From Prevotella merdae (GTDB taxonomy: Bacteria; Bacteroidota; Bacteroidia; Bacteroidales; Bacteroidaceae), in assembly GCF_900290275.1 (NCBI RefSeq), contig NZ_LT985323.1, positions 219,642 through 283,641 of the forward strand: a stretch of DNA of 64,000 nt, in the 5' to 3' direction. The position numbers were made by a program, and so were the translations under genes. The notes below the pieces were generated by a model. It searched no databases. It saw only the letters and a list, made by a program, of their open reading frames with translations, and had not been told where the DNA came from. Shown here in pieces: positions 23,689-33,242 of this stretch; positions within the stretch are counted from its first letter, which is position 1, and every line of letters begins with the position of its first letter.

Positions 23689-23886
23689 ATGATATACTTT
23701 ATAATTTTCTGGTATTTAGTCTTTGTGGTTGCCATTGCCGTTACAAAAACCTTTAGTGGAGGTCCTTCACGTGGTAGTAAGTCTAAAGAGCAATTGCAAA
23801 GGGAATTCGATGAAATGCAAGAGAGGTATTTACGCAAGTTTGAGAAACTCATGGAAGAGCGTGAGAAGTTGAATAAAATTAAATAA
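23689..23886 (+). CDS. Small membrane protein with coiled coil
   Basis: 65 residues: an N-terminal membrane helix (MIYFIIFWYLVFVVAIAV), a short glycine/serine linker and a charged coiled coil (KEQLQREFDEMQERYLRKFEKLMEEREKLNKIK). It lies between the lysis genes and the tape measure. Possibly a lysis regulator or a superinfection factor; function unknown. Confidence 0.5.
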   Translation: MIYFIIFWYLVFVVAIAVTKTFSGGPSRGSKSKEQLQREFDEMQERYLRKFEKLMEEREKLNKIK

Positions 23887-23930
23887 GTTTTTCAATCGCT
23901 TATCTTGTTTTTTATACTAATGATATAAAG

Positions 23931-23970
23931 TGCTACTTTTGGTCTCATCAACCAAAAGTAGCATTTTTTT
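23931..23970 (+). terminator. Terminator hairpin, also carrying a promoter box, at the tape-measure start
   Basis: A perfect 13-bp stem (23931-23943 with 23951-23963, loop CTCATCA) is followed by seven T, and the tape-measure ATG comes directly after. The left stem arm contains TACTTTTG (23934-23941), a -7 box with a T-rich -33 region 20 bases upstream. A transcript starting there would lack the left arm and so could not form the hairpin. Confidence 0.75.
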
Positions 23971-26900
23971 ATGGCAACAACCCAAACGTTCGAGACCGTT
24001 GTAACCCTCAATGCCCAACAGGCAAAGAACGAGTTGACGGCTCTACAGAAAACTCTCGAAGATCTTAAGAAGAAAAAGGCTGATGCCTTGAGCGATTCTA
24101 AATCAACTGTCAAGGACATTAGAGAGATTAACAAGGAAATTAAGTCAGCGGAGGCTAATGTCAATGCCTACCGCTCTAATGTCAGTGATACAATAAAGAC
24201 TCTCAATGATCTCTCTAACGCTTCAATCGGTGATATCGAGCGAGTGCAGCGTGCTTTAAGGCGCGAGATGAAGGCAGTAACGTCTCAAGAGGAATATAAG
24301 AATCTTGAGAAACATCTTGCTGATTGTACTGCTCGTCTTGACGAACTCAAACGCTCTGCTCATGCGACCTTGTCTCAGTATAACCGTGCCATTGAGGAAG
24401 CCAAACAGCGCACTGTAGATTGGGAACAAGAGAACAAACTTGTTAACGCCACTCTCAATAATATCAGCGGTTCTTCGCTTCGTCAATTAGAGACCTCGCT
24501 TAAGCTCGTTAACGAGCAACTTAAAGATACCGACCATAATTCTGAAGCATTCAAGAATCTTAGTCAGAAGGCTAAACTACTGAAGAAGGAGATAGCTGCT
24601 ATCAGCCAGGAGCAGGATATTTCGTATAGTAAATGGAATAAGTTTGTCAATTTCTTCAACACGAATTGGGGCGCTATTACACAAGGATTAGCTTCGTTAT
24701 CTGGTGTCTCTTTTGCAATACGTAAGTGTTCTGCAGATTTCGCAAAGATGGACGAAGAGATGGTCGATGTAATTAAATATACAGGTCTTACCAAAACTCA
24801 AGTTGAGGAGCTGAATGAGACTTTTAAACGGATGGAAACTCGTACATCGCGTGAGAAACTCAATCAACTTGCTGGCGATGCAGGTCGTCTTGGTATTACT
24901 TCTCAGGAGATGGCAGTTGAATTTGTCGATGCCGCTGATAAAATTAATGTGGCGCTTGGCGACGATCTCGGCGATGATGCTGTAAAGAACATTGGCAAAT
25001 TGGCTCAGATGTTCGGTGACGACAAAACCAAGGGCTTGCGTGGTGCAATGCTTGCAACTGGTTCCGTTGTTAATGAGTTGGCTCAGAGCAGCAGCGCATC
25101 GGCTGGTTATCTTGTCGACTTCACAGCTCGCCTTGCTGGTGTAGGCAAACAGGCGGGTCTCACTCAACAGCAGATTATGGGCTTTGCTTCTGTCCTCGAT
25201 CAGAATATGCAGCAGGATGAAGCTGCAGCTACAGCTATGCAGAATCTCATTGCTAAGATGTTCCAGGATCCTGCCAAGTTCGCTGCGCTTGCCGGTAAAA
25301 GCGTCAAGGAGTTCTCCTCTCTTATTAAAAATGATGCCAATGAGGCTCTGCTTCAGTTCTTTGGTGCTATGAAGCAGCGTGGTGGCTTTGATTCGCTTGC
25401 TCCTATGTTCGACCAGATGGGTATGGATGGCTCACGTTGTGCGGCTGTTTTTTCAGTAATGGCTGACAAGCTCGCTGACATCAAGACTGCGCAGGATATT
25501 GCTAATGACGCTTACGCTAAGGGTACTTCTGTCATCAATGAGTTTAATACTCAGATGACTTCAGAACAGGCTCAACTTGATATGGCTAAGAAGAAATTTA
25601 AAGATCTAAGCATAGAGCTTGGCAAAGAACTGCAACCTGTCGTAAAATATACTATTAGTAGTACGGCTCTTCTTGTGAAGACGCTATATCAGTTGATAGT
25701 CTTTACTAAAGGTCATGTTGGTACACTTGCAGCAGTCGCAGCTTCCATAGCTGCTGTCTCTCTTGTGTATGCTGCTAATACTGTTCAGATAAAAATTAAT
25801 GCTGCAGCTATGAGTATGGCCAATTCTGTTATTAGTATAGGTAATAAACTAAAATTGGCAAGAATTGGTATTATGAAATCACTAAGTGCTGTGTATTATC
25901 TTCTTACTTTTCAAGTAAAGAAAGCTAAGATTGCCATGGACGAGATGAGAGCTGCATCGATATCAAATCCGTATGCTGTCTTATTGACAGTTGTTCTGGC
26001 TCTCGGTGCTGGCATCTATACTCTTATTAAGGCTGTTCGACAGCATAACAAGGCTGCTTATGAGAATTTGCTTGCAGTGAAGAAAATGCGCGCAGCACAC
26101 AAGGATATGGTGGAAGTGCAGCAAGAGGCGAATCAGAGTATAGCTGAGGAGAAGACCCGTCTTATTCAGCTTACCAATATCGTCAATTCTAACGCCTACA
26201 GCTACGACGAGAAGAAGCGTGCCATGATTGCTCTTGAGAAGCTTGTTCCTGGTTATCATCGCAATCTGGCCAATGAGGCAGGGCTTATGGAATCCAACAA
26301 CAAGGCTATCAAGCAATATATTGATAACCTCAACAATGCGGCCATGGCACAAGCTCTCTATAACAAAATGGTGGAACTGCAGGGCAAGAAGTTTGATCTC
26401 GACCAGGAGATTGCTCGCCATAAGCATTCTGCTAAAGCCGTGCAGGCTGAGATTGACCGCCATCCTGATTATTACAATGGCACTCAACAGCAGACTGTTT
26501 ACACAAGTTTCGGCACAATGATGCCTACAGGGCAAAGGGTGGCGACACAGGCTAACATTGCCAAGCACAAGGAGCTTGACCAGTGGAACGCTGCTGTCAA
26601 GGAGTCTGAGCAGAGTGCCTCCATTGTGGAGGCACGTATCAAGAATATCAATAGGTATCTCAAGCAGAATGTAGGTGTGGCCAAGCAGTTTAATGCTATC
26701 GTCGCTAAGGGTGGTTCTGACTCTTCCACCGTCTCTCCCGACTGGAATCCTAACACTTCCAAAGTCGGCAATTATGTCGACTCCAAGGTGGCAAAGAAGC
26801 GTGAAGCTGCTGCCAAGAAAAAAGAGCGTGAGATGAAGGCTGCAACTAAGGCTGCATACCAGGCTGAGATTAAGGCTGCTAAGGATAAGACTGACCAAGA

Positions 26901-28593
26901 GCAAGCGTATAATATTATCGCTTATCGAGACCAAAAGAAATCTTACAAAGAGTTCCTTGATGCCCAGCATGACATCGCTATTCGTGGCTACGAGGCTCTT
27001 GAGTCTATCTACAAGAAATATGGTACGGAGTATGGGCAGTGGCAGGAGAAGATTGCTGATGAGCAACTACAACGAAGCAAGGATCATTCAAAGGGTCTGC
27101 TTAGCGACATCGAGCAGGAGCGTCAGCGTCATATTAATGCAGCATACAATGATTTTCATAATGTAGGCTCTGAAATATACCACAACGAAGATGCTCTCAA
27201 TGAGCGTCTATACGAGATTGATATGACTGCGCTTGCTGACCGTGTAGCAGCCCTTCAGGAAGGCTCAGAAGAGTGGCTCGATACCCGTGCTGAGATGACT
27301 CAACGCGAAACTGAACATGATTTGTATCTTCGTCAGCATTACGATGAGCTTCTATCCCAGTACAAGGAGCAATGGGCTGCTAAGGATATTGCCGAGCAGC
27401 AGCGCATAACTCTCGCAGGTCTCGACCTTTTGCACTCCAAGGGCCTGCTGAAGGAGAAGGAGTACCAGGAAATGTTGCAGCAGATAAAGCTCCATTATGC
27501 CGAACAACAGTCTGCCGAGAATCTCCGTAATTCCAAGGGCGAGCAGTTCAATAGTAATGCTGCCTCTGCTTATAACACGGCTCATAACAATGCTAAAGCG
27601 TCTTGGTCCAACGATCATCCTGAAGGTTCTGGTGTCATGGACTTTATCACCTCAGATGTTGACATATACAAGTCAACTCTCGACAACATCAAGTCTATGG
27701 AGCAGGATGGTCTTGTCTCTCATCAGGAAGCTATGGCTGCCATGGGCGAGGCTACCGCTGATATGTGCAACGGTCTTGTCGCCAAGTTTCAGGCTGCTAT
27801 GGATGCCATCTCACCGCTGATGAGCGCGATGTCCTCATACTACTCAGCCCAGTCTGACTACGAGGTGACCGTTACTGAGAAGAAGTATGAGAAGCTTATC
27901 AACGCTGCCGGCAACAACTCGGCTAAGACCAAGAAGCTTGAGGAACAGAAGGAGAAAGAGGTCGCCAAGATAAAGTCTAAATATGCTCGCAAGCAAGCTG
28001 CCATGCAGGTTGCCCAGGCTATTGCTCAGACTGCTCTATCTGCCATTGCTGCCTACAGCTCTGCCATGAAGGGAGTCCCTTACCCTGCTAACATGGTGCT
28101 TGCACCTATCGCTGCTGGCATTGCTGCAGCTGCGGGTGCCATCCAAATTGCCACAATCAAGAAGCAGCAGCAAGCTCAAGAGGCTGGCTACTACGAGGGT
28201 GGTTTTACTGGTGGCTCTCGCTATCGTCGTGAAGCTGGTGTTGTCCATGAGGGTGAGTTCGTCGCCAACCACAAGGCTGTCAACAATCCCCAGGTACTTC
28301 CTGCTCTACGTCTCATCGACGAGGCACAGCGCAACAATACAGTCTCTTCACTTACGGCTGCGGACATTTCTCGCTCTCTTGGCCAAGCAAACGCTACGGT
28401 GGTCTCAGCTCCCTCGGTTACTGTCAATACTGACAACTCTGAGCTTAGTGCTGCTCTCGGCGAGGCTCGCGATGTCATTGGCCGTCTGTCGGCTATTCTT
28501 GCCGATGGCATTCATGCAGATGTGTATATCGATGGTGATCGAGGTGTGGCCAAGAATCTCGACCGCTACAATCAACTTAATTCCCGTACTTAA
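23971..28593 (+). CDS. Tail tape measure protein
   Basis: 1540 residues, by far the longest phage gene here, as expected for the ruler of a long tail (roughly 1.5 angstrom per residue gives about 230 nm, by the usual scaling). The N-terminus is a long coiled coil (residues about 20-230). Then comes a conserved block with RKCSADFAKMDEEMVDVIKYTGLTKTQVEELNETF and LGITSQEMAVEFVDAADKINVALGDDLGDDAVKN, as in the TP901-type tape measure core. Hydrophobic stretches lie near 580-690, more coils follow, and the alanine-rich segment with YYEGGFTGG near the end is typical. It is preceded directly by a terminator/promoter element. Confidence 0.88.
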   Translation: MATTQTFETVVTLNAQQAKNELTALQKTLEDLKKKKADALSDSKSTVKDIREINKEIKSAEANVNAYRSNVSDTIKTLNDLSNASIGDIERVQRALRREMKAVTSQEEYKNLEKHLADCTARLDELKRSAHATLSQYNRAIEEAKQRTVDWEQENKLVNATLNNISGSSLRQLETSLKLVNEQLKDTDHNSEAFKNLSQKAKLLKKEIAAISQEQDISYSKWNKFVNFFNTNWGAITQGLASLSGVSFAIRKCSADFAKMDEEMVDVIKYTGLTKTQVEELNETFKRMETRTSREKLNQLAGDAGRLGITSQEMAVEFVDAADKINVALGDDLGDDAVKNIGKLAQMFGDDKTKGLRGAMLATGSVVNELAQSSSASAGYLVDFTARLAGVGKQAGLTQQQIMGFASVLDQNMQQDEAAATAMQNLIAKMFQDPAKFAALAGKSVKEFSSLIKNDANEALLQFFGAMKQRGGFDSLAPMFDQMGMDGSRCAAVFSVMADKLADIKTAQDIANDAYAKGTSVINEFNTQMTSEQAQLDMAKKKFKDLSIELGKELQPVVKYTISSTALLVKTLYQLIVFTKGHVGTLAAVAASIAAVSLVYAANTVQIKINAAAMSMANSVISIGNKLKLARIGIMKSLSAVYYLLTFQVKKAKIAMDEMRAASISNPYAVLLTVVLALGAGIYTLIKAVRQHNKAAYENLLAVKKMRAAHKDMVEVQQEANQSIAEEKTRLIQLTNIVNSNAYSYDEKKRAMIALEKLVPGYHRNLANEAGLMESNNKAIKQYIDNLNNAAMAQALYNKMVELQGKKFDLDQEIARHKHSAKAVQAEIDRHPDYYNGTQQQTVYTSFGTMMPTGQRVATQANIAKHKELDQWNAAVKESEQSASIVEARIKNINRYLKQNVGVAKQFNAIVAKGGSDSSTVSPDWNPNTSKVGNYVDSKVAKKREAAAKKKEREMKAATKAAYQAEIKAAKDKTDQEQAYNIIAYRDQKKSYKEFLDAQHDIAIRGYEALESIYKKYGTEYGQWQEKIADEQLQRSKDHSKGLLSDIEQERQRHINAAYNDFHNVGSEIYHNEDALNERLYEIDMTALADRVAALQEGSEEWLDTRAEMTQRETEHDLYLRQHYDELLSQYKEQWAAKDIAEQQRITLAGLDLLHSKGLLKEKEYQEMLQQIKLHYAEQQSAENLRNSKGEQFNSNAASAYNTAHNNAKASWSNDHPEGSGVMDFITSDVDIYKSTLDNIKSMEQDGLVSHQEAMAAMGEATADMCNGLVAKFQAAMDAISPLMSAMSSYYSAQSDYEVTVTEKKYEKLINAAGNNSAKTKKLEEQKEKEVAKIKSKYARKQAAMQVAQAIAQTALSAIAAYSSAMKGVPYPANMVLAPIAAGIAAAAGAIQIATIKKQQQAQEAGYYEGGFTGGSRYRREAGVVHEGEFVANHKAVNNPQVLPALRLIDEAQRNNTVSSLTAADISRSLGQANATVVSAPSVTVNTDNSELSAALGEARDVIGRLSAILADGIHADVYIDGDRGVAKNLDRYNQLNSRT

Positions 28594-30462
28594 ATGATAC
28601 AGTGCTCTATCAATGCTCAGGTGGCGTATCCGTCCACTGCCGATAAGATTAAGGTCACCTATGCCAATCAATTCATCGAGGATTCTGGTACTTATACCTA
28701 TGAGATTTCCTTCCCGATGTCATTACATGCCAATCAAGTAGTGTTCGCTAATCTCAACCGATTTGACGTGCACAAGCGCACCGAAGCTTACGAGGATTGT
28801 AAGCTCTATGCCGACAACCGTCTCATCATCAGTGGCAAGGGTACTGTTACCGCTGTCTCTGAGTCAACTGTCAAGCTGCAGATTGTTGGAGGTAAGTCAA
28901 GGATTAAATATAATTCTCGTTTTGAGTCACATTATATCGATGAGATTGACTATCCGCCAGTGCAGATAGTCAGCGGCATCGATGCCAAACGATATGCACA
29001 ATTGAGCATGTCTTATGTCGATGCGAGCAAAAATCCGTCTCTGCTGATGGTTGATCTCAGCAATAGTGTGCGAGTCGGTCAGCCAGGTGTGGCTTTGTTC
29101 TATCCGATATACGATGAGACTAACGATTGCGTGTCTAATTACTTGCAGGTCTCCACATGGTCCAAACTTAAGGTTGATGGTGTTGTCTATCCTAAGGGTA
29201 CTATGGCATACATGCAGTGGTTGGCCGTGCAGCCTAATCTGCTATATGTTCTGGAGCGTGTATTGCTATCTGAGGGCTACAGCATCAAGCGCAACGACTT
29301 TGACGTTGAGCCGTGGTCGCGGCTCTATATCGCGTCAGCTCGGCGCTCATGCAGTATCAAGGATGCCTTGCCTCATTGGTCTGTCTATACCTTCATTGAG
29401 GAGTTCCGCAAGCTGTTCAACGCATCCTTTGTCTTCGACGAAGTGTCAAAGACAGTGAGTATTATAGCAACAAGCGAGCTTACAAGCAACGAGGCAGTCT
29501 CTTATGACTGCCTCGATGAGTACTCGAGTGAGTACGATGAGGATGGCTTGGCCAACCTTGCTACATCTAACGTGGAGTTTCAGTTCGACGATTCAACTGG
29601 CCGTGACTGGCGTGAGTGCATCCCTCTTTCTGTTCTCAAGAACTTCCCGGTCAAATCCTATGACAGAGTCGACTCTATGGCTACTGCAGCTCAATCTATG
29701 ACCGCCAAGGAGCGTCGTACCACCATCTTCAAAGTTGACAATACTTATTATATATGGTATGTCAACGATGATGGCGGTTCTGAGCAGCGCACACTATGTG
29801 GTTTGTTCAATCCAATTGTGCGTGATAAAGAGAGTGACAATGTTGTTGACCTCAAGATGATTCCGGTGGCTATGGTGCAGCGTAAACGCTACACCGACAA
29901 GAGTGCTTTCCATTTCGCAGACAGCATGGACAACGCTGTTGTCATCATGCCATCTATGTCAAACACTAAGGACGCATCGCTTGATGCCATGACAAAGGAC
30001 GACGACGGCAATTATTACATTTCCGTGCAGGATGCTATGCAAGGTTCTGAGCTTACATCTGATGAGGAGTCGGCTAACGAGACCATGCGTCTCTTCTTCA
30101 GCGGCAATTATGTGCGCAATGTAAATAGCAATATTACTATTGTTCGCACGTCTATGGGCAATGAGGATCCACTTTATCGCTATCCTATATGTCTGACAGA
30201 CTACCGCATGTATCCTGCGTTTACAGGAGTGGGGGAGTCTGTGTCGCTATCGCTTGACAGTCTTCCACACAATAGAGGTGTGACTGTCGATATCGACTCT
30301 CACAACCTCTATTGCATCAAGTTCTTGACTGATGAGATACCTGACCCTACCAATATATTCATCTTCCGCAACCGTCGTTTCATCTGTCAAAAGTTGGAAC
30401 TTAACGTTTCCGATAATGGCATAAGCCGTCTGAAGACAGGCTATTTCTTTGAGATTCTATAG
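28594..30462 (+). CDS. Tail-tip/baseplate protein following the tape measure
   Basis: 622 residues, beginning directly after the tape-measure stop. The beta-rich start MIQCSINAQVAYPSTADKIKVTYANQFIEDSGTYTYEISFPM is a pattern recurring in Bacteroidales prophages after the tape measure. The later part has an LEEFRKLFNASFVFDEVSKTVSIIA module similar to baseplate hub proteins. A distal-tail or hub role is inferred from position and length. Its last six bases overlap the convergent recombinase gene. Confidence 0.6.
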   Translation: MIQCSINAQVAYPSTADKIKVTYANQFIEDSGTYTYEISFPMSLHANQVVFANLNRFDVHKRTEAYEDCKLYADNRLIISGKGTVTAVSESTVKLQIVGGKSRIKYNSRFESHYIDEIDYPPVQIVSGIDAKRYAQLSMSYVDASKNPSLLMVDLSNSVRVGQPGVALFYPIYDETNDCVSNYLQVSTWSKLKVDGVVYPKGTMAYMQWLAVQPNLLYVLERVLLSEGYSIKRNDFDVEPWSRLYIASARRSCSIKDALPHWSVYTFIEEFRKLFNASFVFDEVSKTVSIIATSELTSNEAVSYDCLDEYSSEYDEDGLANLATSNVEFQFDDSTGRDWRECIPLSVLKNFPVKSYDRVDSMATAAQSMTAKERRTTIFKVDNTYYIWYVNDDGGSEQRTLCGLFNPIVRDKESDNVVDLKMIPVAMVQRKRYTDKSAFHFADSMDNAVVIMPSMSNTKDASLDAMTKDDDGNYYISVQDAMQGSELTSDEESANETMRLFFSGNYVRNVNSNITIVRTSMGNEDPLYRYPICLTDYRMYPAFTGVGESVSLSLDSLPHNRGVTVDIDSHNLYCIKFLTDEIPDPTNIFIFRNRRFICQKLELNVSDNGISRLKTGYFFEIL

Positions 30463-31665
30463 CTCTCCCGTGAAATGTTTCGTCTTTTCGTTGACGACGT
30501 TGGTATGCTTAAGGTAATTGTTTGTGACTGATATGTCGCTGTGTCTTGCCTGGTCGCGTGCGGCAACAATGCCCTCTGCGTTAGCAAGGTCTCTGATTCC
30601 AGAGTCCTTCAGGCTGTAGAACTGATAAGAGTTAGGGAAGCTTAAGGCTTTCCTGACTTTTACCCACTCTTGTCTGAATCTGTTGATTGCTATCTGCTGA
30701 CCGCCTGGTTTGAGGTCCTTGCCGAATAGATAGTCTTGTGATGTGTACTTGAATACATCCTGCTCTATCATCGTCTTGAGGATGGTGTCGTTAAGCGCAA
30801 CCGTTTGCTGTCGTCGGTTTTTGGCTACTTCGGCTGGTATGGTGACAGTCTGGTCCTTGATGGATATGTAGCCTATTTTAATGTGCCGGAGCTCTTCAGG
30901 TCGGATAAATGTGTAGTACTCCATAAGGCAAGCAAGGTGGAATTCCGGGCAATTCTCCTTCGTGTACTCTCCCAGTGCTCTAAGGTGTTCGGGTGTCATC
31001 GGGTCTCTGAACTTCTCGTTCTCCTTAATCATCTTAATATTCTCCACAAAGTTCTCTTTGATGTACTGTCTGTCAACAAGCCATGCGGCGAATGTTGACA
31101 GCCAAGTCCTGTAGTTATTTCGCGTTTTGGGCGACCTTTCCTTATCGAGCAGAATATAGTCCAAAAAATCCACCACTAATATCTTGTCAAATTGGTTCAC
31201 ATACTTGATTCGGACATTTGCCTCTTCGATGTAGGATAACAGACCAGACATTCTGCTGCGGTAATCTACAGCAGTCTTGTTCTTGAGGATGCCTTTTTTC
31301 TCTGCGGCCTTGGTGTAATCGTTGTATCTCTCGACAACAACTTCCCATTCGGTGAAGCTACGTGATGTCTCGTTGTTTGCGAACGGGTTCCATCCGGCCA
31401 TTAGCAGGTTGGAAATCTTGGTTATAAGTACTGTGGCAATCTTTTCTCGTTCACCTTTTTTGAGGTGATCGAGCATGAATTTTTTCCTCTTGAGTCCTTC
31501 TGTGAGAGGATCGTAGGCCCAGAAATCTACATAGCAACTTTTACCCTTATGTAATCTCGGAAGGGTATAACCTACTATTTCTCTTGTAGATAAAAGTTTT
31601 TTTGTTGAAGTGTACATTTTTTTACATTGTTCGCTTTTTAGGCAACCAATGTTATTAAACAACAT
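30457..31665 (-). CDS. Phage-type tyrosine recombinase (integrase) facing the tRNAs
   Basis: 402 residues, or 386 if translation starts at the second Met (MYTSTKKLLSTREIVGY, ATG ending at 31617), which looks the more natural start. The N-terminal arm-binding part and SAM-like domain (AAEKKGILKNKTAVDYRSRMSGLLSYIEEANV) precede a catalytic domain with R in IRPEELRHIKIGYI, K in AKNRRQQTVALN, the box YSLKDSGIRDLANAEG in the usual HxxR position (histidine replaced by leucine/lysine context), ARHSDISVTNNYLKH with H and the tyrosine. It ends the phage module and lies 95 bases from the 3' end of a tRNA gene, the usual place of an integrase. Confidence 0.85.
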   Translation of the reverse strand: MLFNNIGCLKSEQCKKMYTSTKKLLSTREIVGYTLPRLHKGKSCYVDFWAYDPLTEGLKRKKFMLDHLKKGEREKIATVLITKISNLLMAGWNPFANNETSRSFTEWEVVVERYNDYTKAAEKKGILKNKTAVDYRSRMSGLLSYIEEANVRIKYVNQFDKILVVDFLDYILLDKERSPKTRNNYRTWLSTFAAWLVDRQYIKENFVENIKMIKENEKFRDPMTPEHLRALGEYTKENCPEFHLACLMEYYTFIRPEELRHIKIGYISIKDQTVTIPAEVAKNRRQQTVALNDTILKTMIEQDVFKYTSQDYLFGKDLKPGGQQIAINRFRQEWVKVRKALSFPNSYQFYSLKDSGIRDLANAEGIVAARDQARHSDISVTNNYLKHTNVVNEKTKHFTGEL

Positions 31666-31716
31666 GCGTCCGAGCTACTGTCCGAGTGAGTCTCCGCAAC
31701 GCTATATAACTGATAA

Positions 31717-31752
31717 TGGTCGAAATCCCTTTGTGTAAAGGAAATTCGACCA
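31717..31752. other. Long imperfect hairpin between integrase and tRNA
   Basis: TGGTCGAA (31717-31724) pairs with TTCGACCA (31745-31752), with further inner pairing CCCTTT/AAAGGA. It has no long T run on either strand. It may be an integrase- or excisionase-related site or a processing stop for the tRNA transcript. Confidence 0.5.
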
Positions 31753-31759
31753 TTCTTTG

Positions 31760-31832
31760 TTGCGGAGGCAAGACTCGAACATGCGACCTCCAGGTTATGA
31801 GCCTGGCGAGCTACCAACTGCTCCACTCCGCG
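31760..31832 (-). tRNA. tRNA-Met (CAT), initiator type, phage-proximal copy
   Basis: 73 bases without encoded CCA. Acceptor stem CGCGGAG/CTCCGC with the C1-A72 mismatch of initiator tRNAs, D arm GAGC/GCTC, anticodon loop CTCATAA. It differs from the second copy by one base in the T arm (T instead of C), which does not restore the unpaired position there. Its 3' end faces the integrase. Confidence 0.85.
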
Positions 31833-31858
31833 ATATTAACCATAAAATTTAATCTTTG

Positions 31859-31931
31859 TTGCGGAGGCAGGACTCGAACATGCGACCTCCAGGTTATGAG
31901 CCTGGCGAGCTACCAACTGCTCCACTCCGCG
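31859..31931 (-). tRNA. tRNA-Met (CAT), initiator type, second copy
   Basis: Same structure as the neighbouring copy, 99 bases away. The identical block also covers about 18 bases before the 5' end and 5 after the 3' end. The anticodon stem CCAGG/CCTGG has A29-U41 instead of the third G-C pair common in initiators. The T stem GCATG/CCTGC has one mismatch. Confidence 0.87.
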
Positions 31932-32123
31932 ATATTAACCATAAAAACATACTCAGATTTACAAGACAAACGCCCTATCTCTGAATTGCGACTGCAAAGG
32001 TACGACTTTTTATTGAAACTACCAAACATTTCGTCTACCATTTAATAAATATTGATATTTTATTGGTATTTACTATAGATTTTAGCTACATTTAACTGAA
32101 TTTGCTGTTTGTACCAGTTGGAT

Positions 32124-32969
32124 TTAGCGGTATTTTGCTATCGTATGCAACAGTATATGAAATGCAGGATGACACATCGCCCCATGGTCATGACCGTCTA
32201 TCTTGTATATAGATGTAGCAGTGTGTCCACACAGCTTCATCATACGCCACATATAAAGATTCTCCTCATAACGCCCTAAGAGCTCGGTCTCTGCATCACC
32301 TGTTATGAGGACAAGTGGTGGACAGTTTGGACGCACATGAAAGAGAGGGGCAAATTTGTCGACAAGTGGTTGCAGATTACCAATACCATTCATATCACGG
32401 TAAGCGAAATGACTTATCATCTGTCCGCTAAACGGAACAAGAGCCTTTATACTGTCGGCGTCAACCCCATACCGTGCAAGTAATGTCTTGTCAAGACCAA
32501 GCATCGCCGTTATATACCCACCGGCAGAATGACCAGACAAGTATATGCTACGTTTATTACCACCAAAACGCAAAACATTACCAAACACCCATGCTACAGC
32601 TGCTGCACAATCGTCAAGACACTCATCAATATTAACACGAGGCAACAGACGATAATTAACAGCAACAACCACTATACCCTTGTCTTTCAACTCATCGGGT
32701 ATGTATTTAGAGCCACTTGTCAAACCTCCGCCGTGAAACCACACCACAACTGGAACATTCTTTAAGGTATCGCATGAGTAGACATCAAGCTTACAACGCT
32801 CTGATATATACGAGCTGGATAAGTTGTCGTTTTTGTAGCTAATATTTTCTACAACAGTATAGGCAGCACACTTACTCTGCGCCGTACAATTAACAGAGAT
32901 AACAATGATTAATAGAACAAGCCCTGCAATTCGAGCAGACACTTTTGAGGAGAACAACGACATTTGCAT
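32124..32969 (-). CDS. Secreted alpha/beta-hydrolase, carboxylesterase type
   Basis: 281 residues with an N-terminal signal sequence (ARIAGLVLLIIVISVNCTAQ). The oxyanion-hole box is WFHGGGLTSGS, the nucleophile elbow GHSAGG (Ser about 145), then the aspartate in LVLITGDAETELLGR and the histidine in DGHDHGAM. This fits the BD-FAE/GDXG-like family that removes acyl or acetyl groups from polysaccharides, in keeping with the carbohydrate genes that follow. Two start codons are possible, at residues 1 and 3. Confidence 0.78.
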   Translation of the reverse strand: MQMSLFSSKVSARIAGLVLLIIVISVNCTAQSKCAAYTVVENISYKNDNLSSSYISERCKLDVYSCDTLKNVPVVVWFHGGGLTSGSKYIPDELKDKGIVVVAVNYRLLPRVNIDECLDDCAAAVAWVFGNVLRFGGNKRSIYLSGHSAGGYITAMLGLDKTLLARYGVDADSIKALVPFSGQMISHFAYRDMNGIGNLQPLVDKFAPLFHVRPNCPPLVLITGDAETELLGRYEENLYMWRMMKLCGHTATSIYKIDGHDHGAMCHPAFHILLHTIAKYR

Positions 32970-33242
32970 AGTTAAATATTTATATTATTATTGTTTTTAG
33001 AGTTATGATTTTGTACATATACAAAAGTACGCAATATAGTTATAAGAACTATTATCATTATCAATATATTTATTGTAGTATCGAGCCATTTTGATATTTA
33101 ATTGGTTCAATACTACAAAATAGCGCTTATTTAGTTCATTATTTCTATTTATATACCCATATCTTTCATTTCTATAAAAATGTAACATTTAACTTTGTAG
33201 CAGGAATTTAAAGGAAACCTATTAATTAAAACCAAAATACGT
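32970..33242. promoter_or_regulatory. Divergent intergenic region, promoter of the SusC remnant
   Basis: No gene is seen. TAACTTTG at 33190-33197 is a -7 box for rightward transcription, about 45 bases before the ATG at 33243. The -33 half is unclear. Confidence 0.4.

Noticed and set aside
31755..31949. Second tRNA as a simple attachment-site duplication by the prophage
   Set aside because: The whole tRNA plus flanks on both sides is duplicated, not only the 3' end; a tandem gene duplication is simpler.
31716..32045. 109-residue ORF across the tRNA genes
   Set aside because: Runs antisense through both tRNAs; the repeated amino acids come from the duplicated tRNA.
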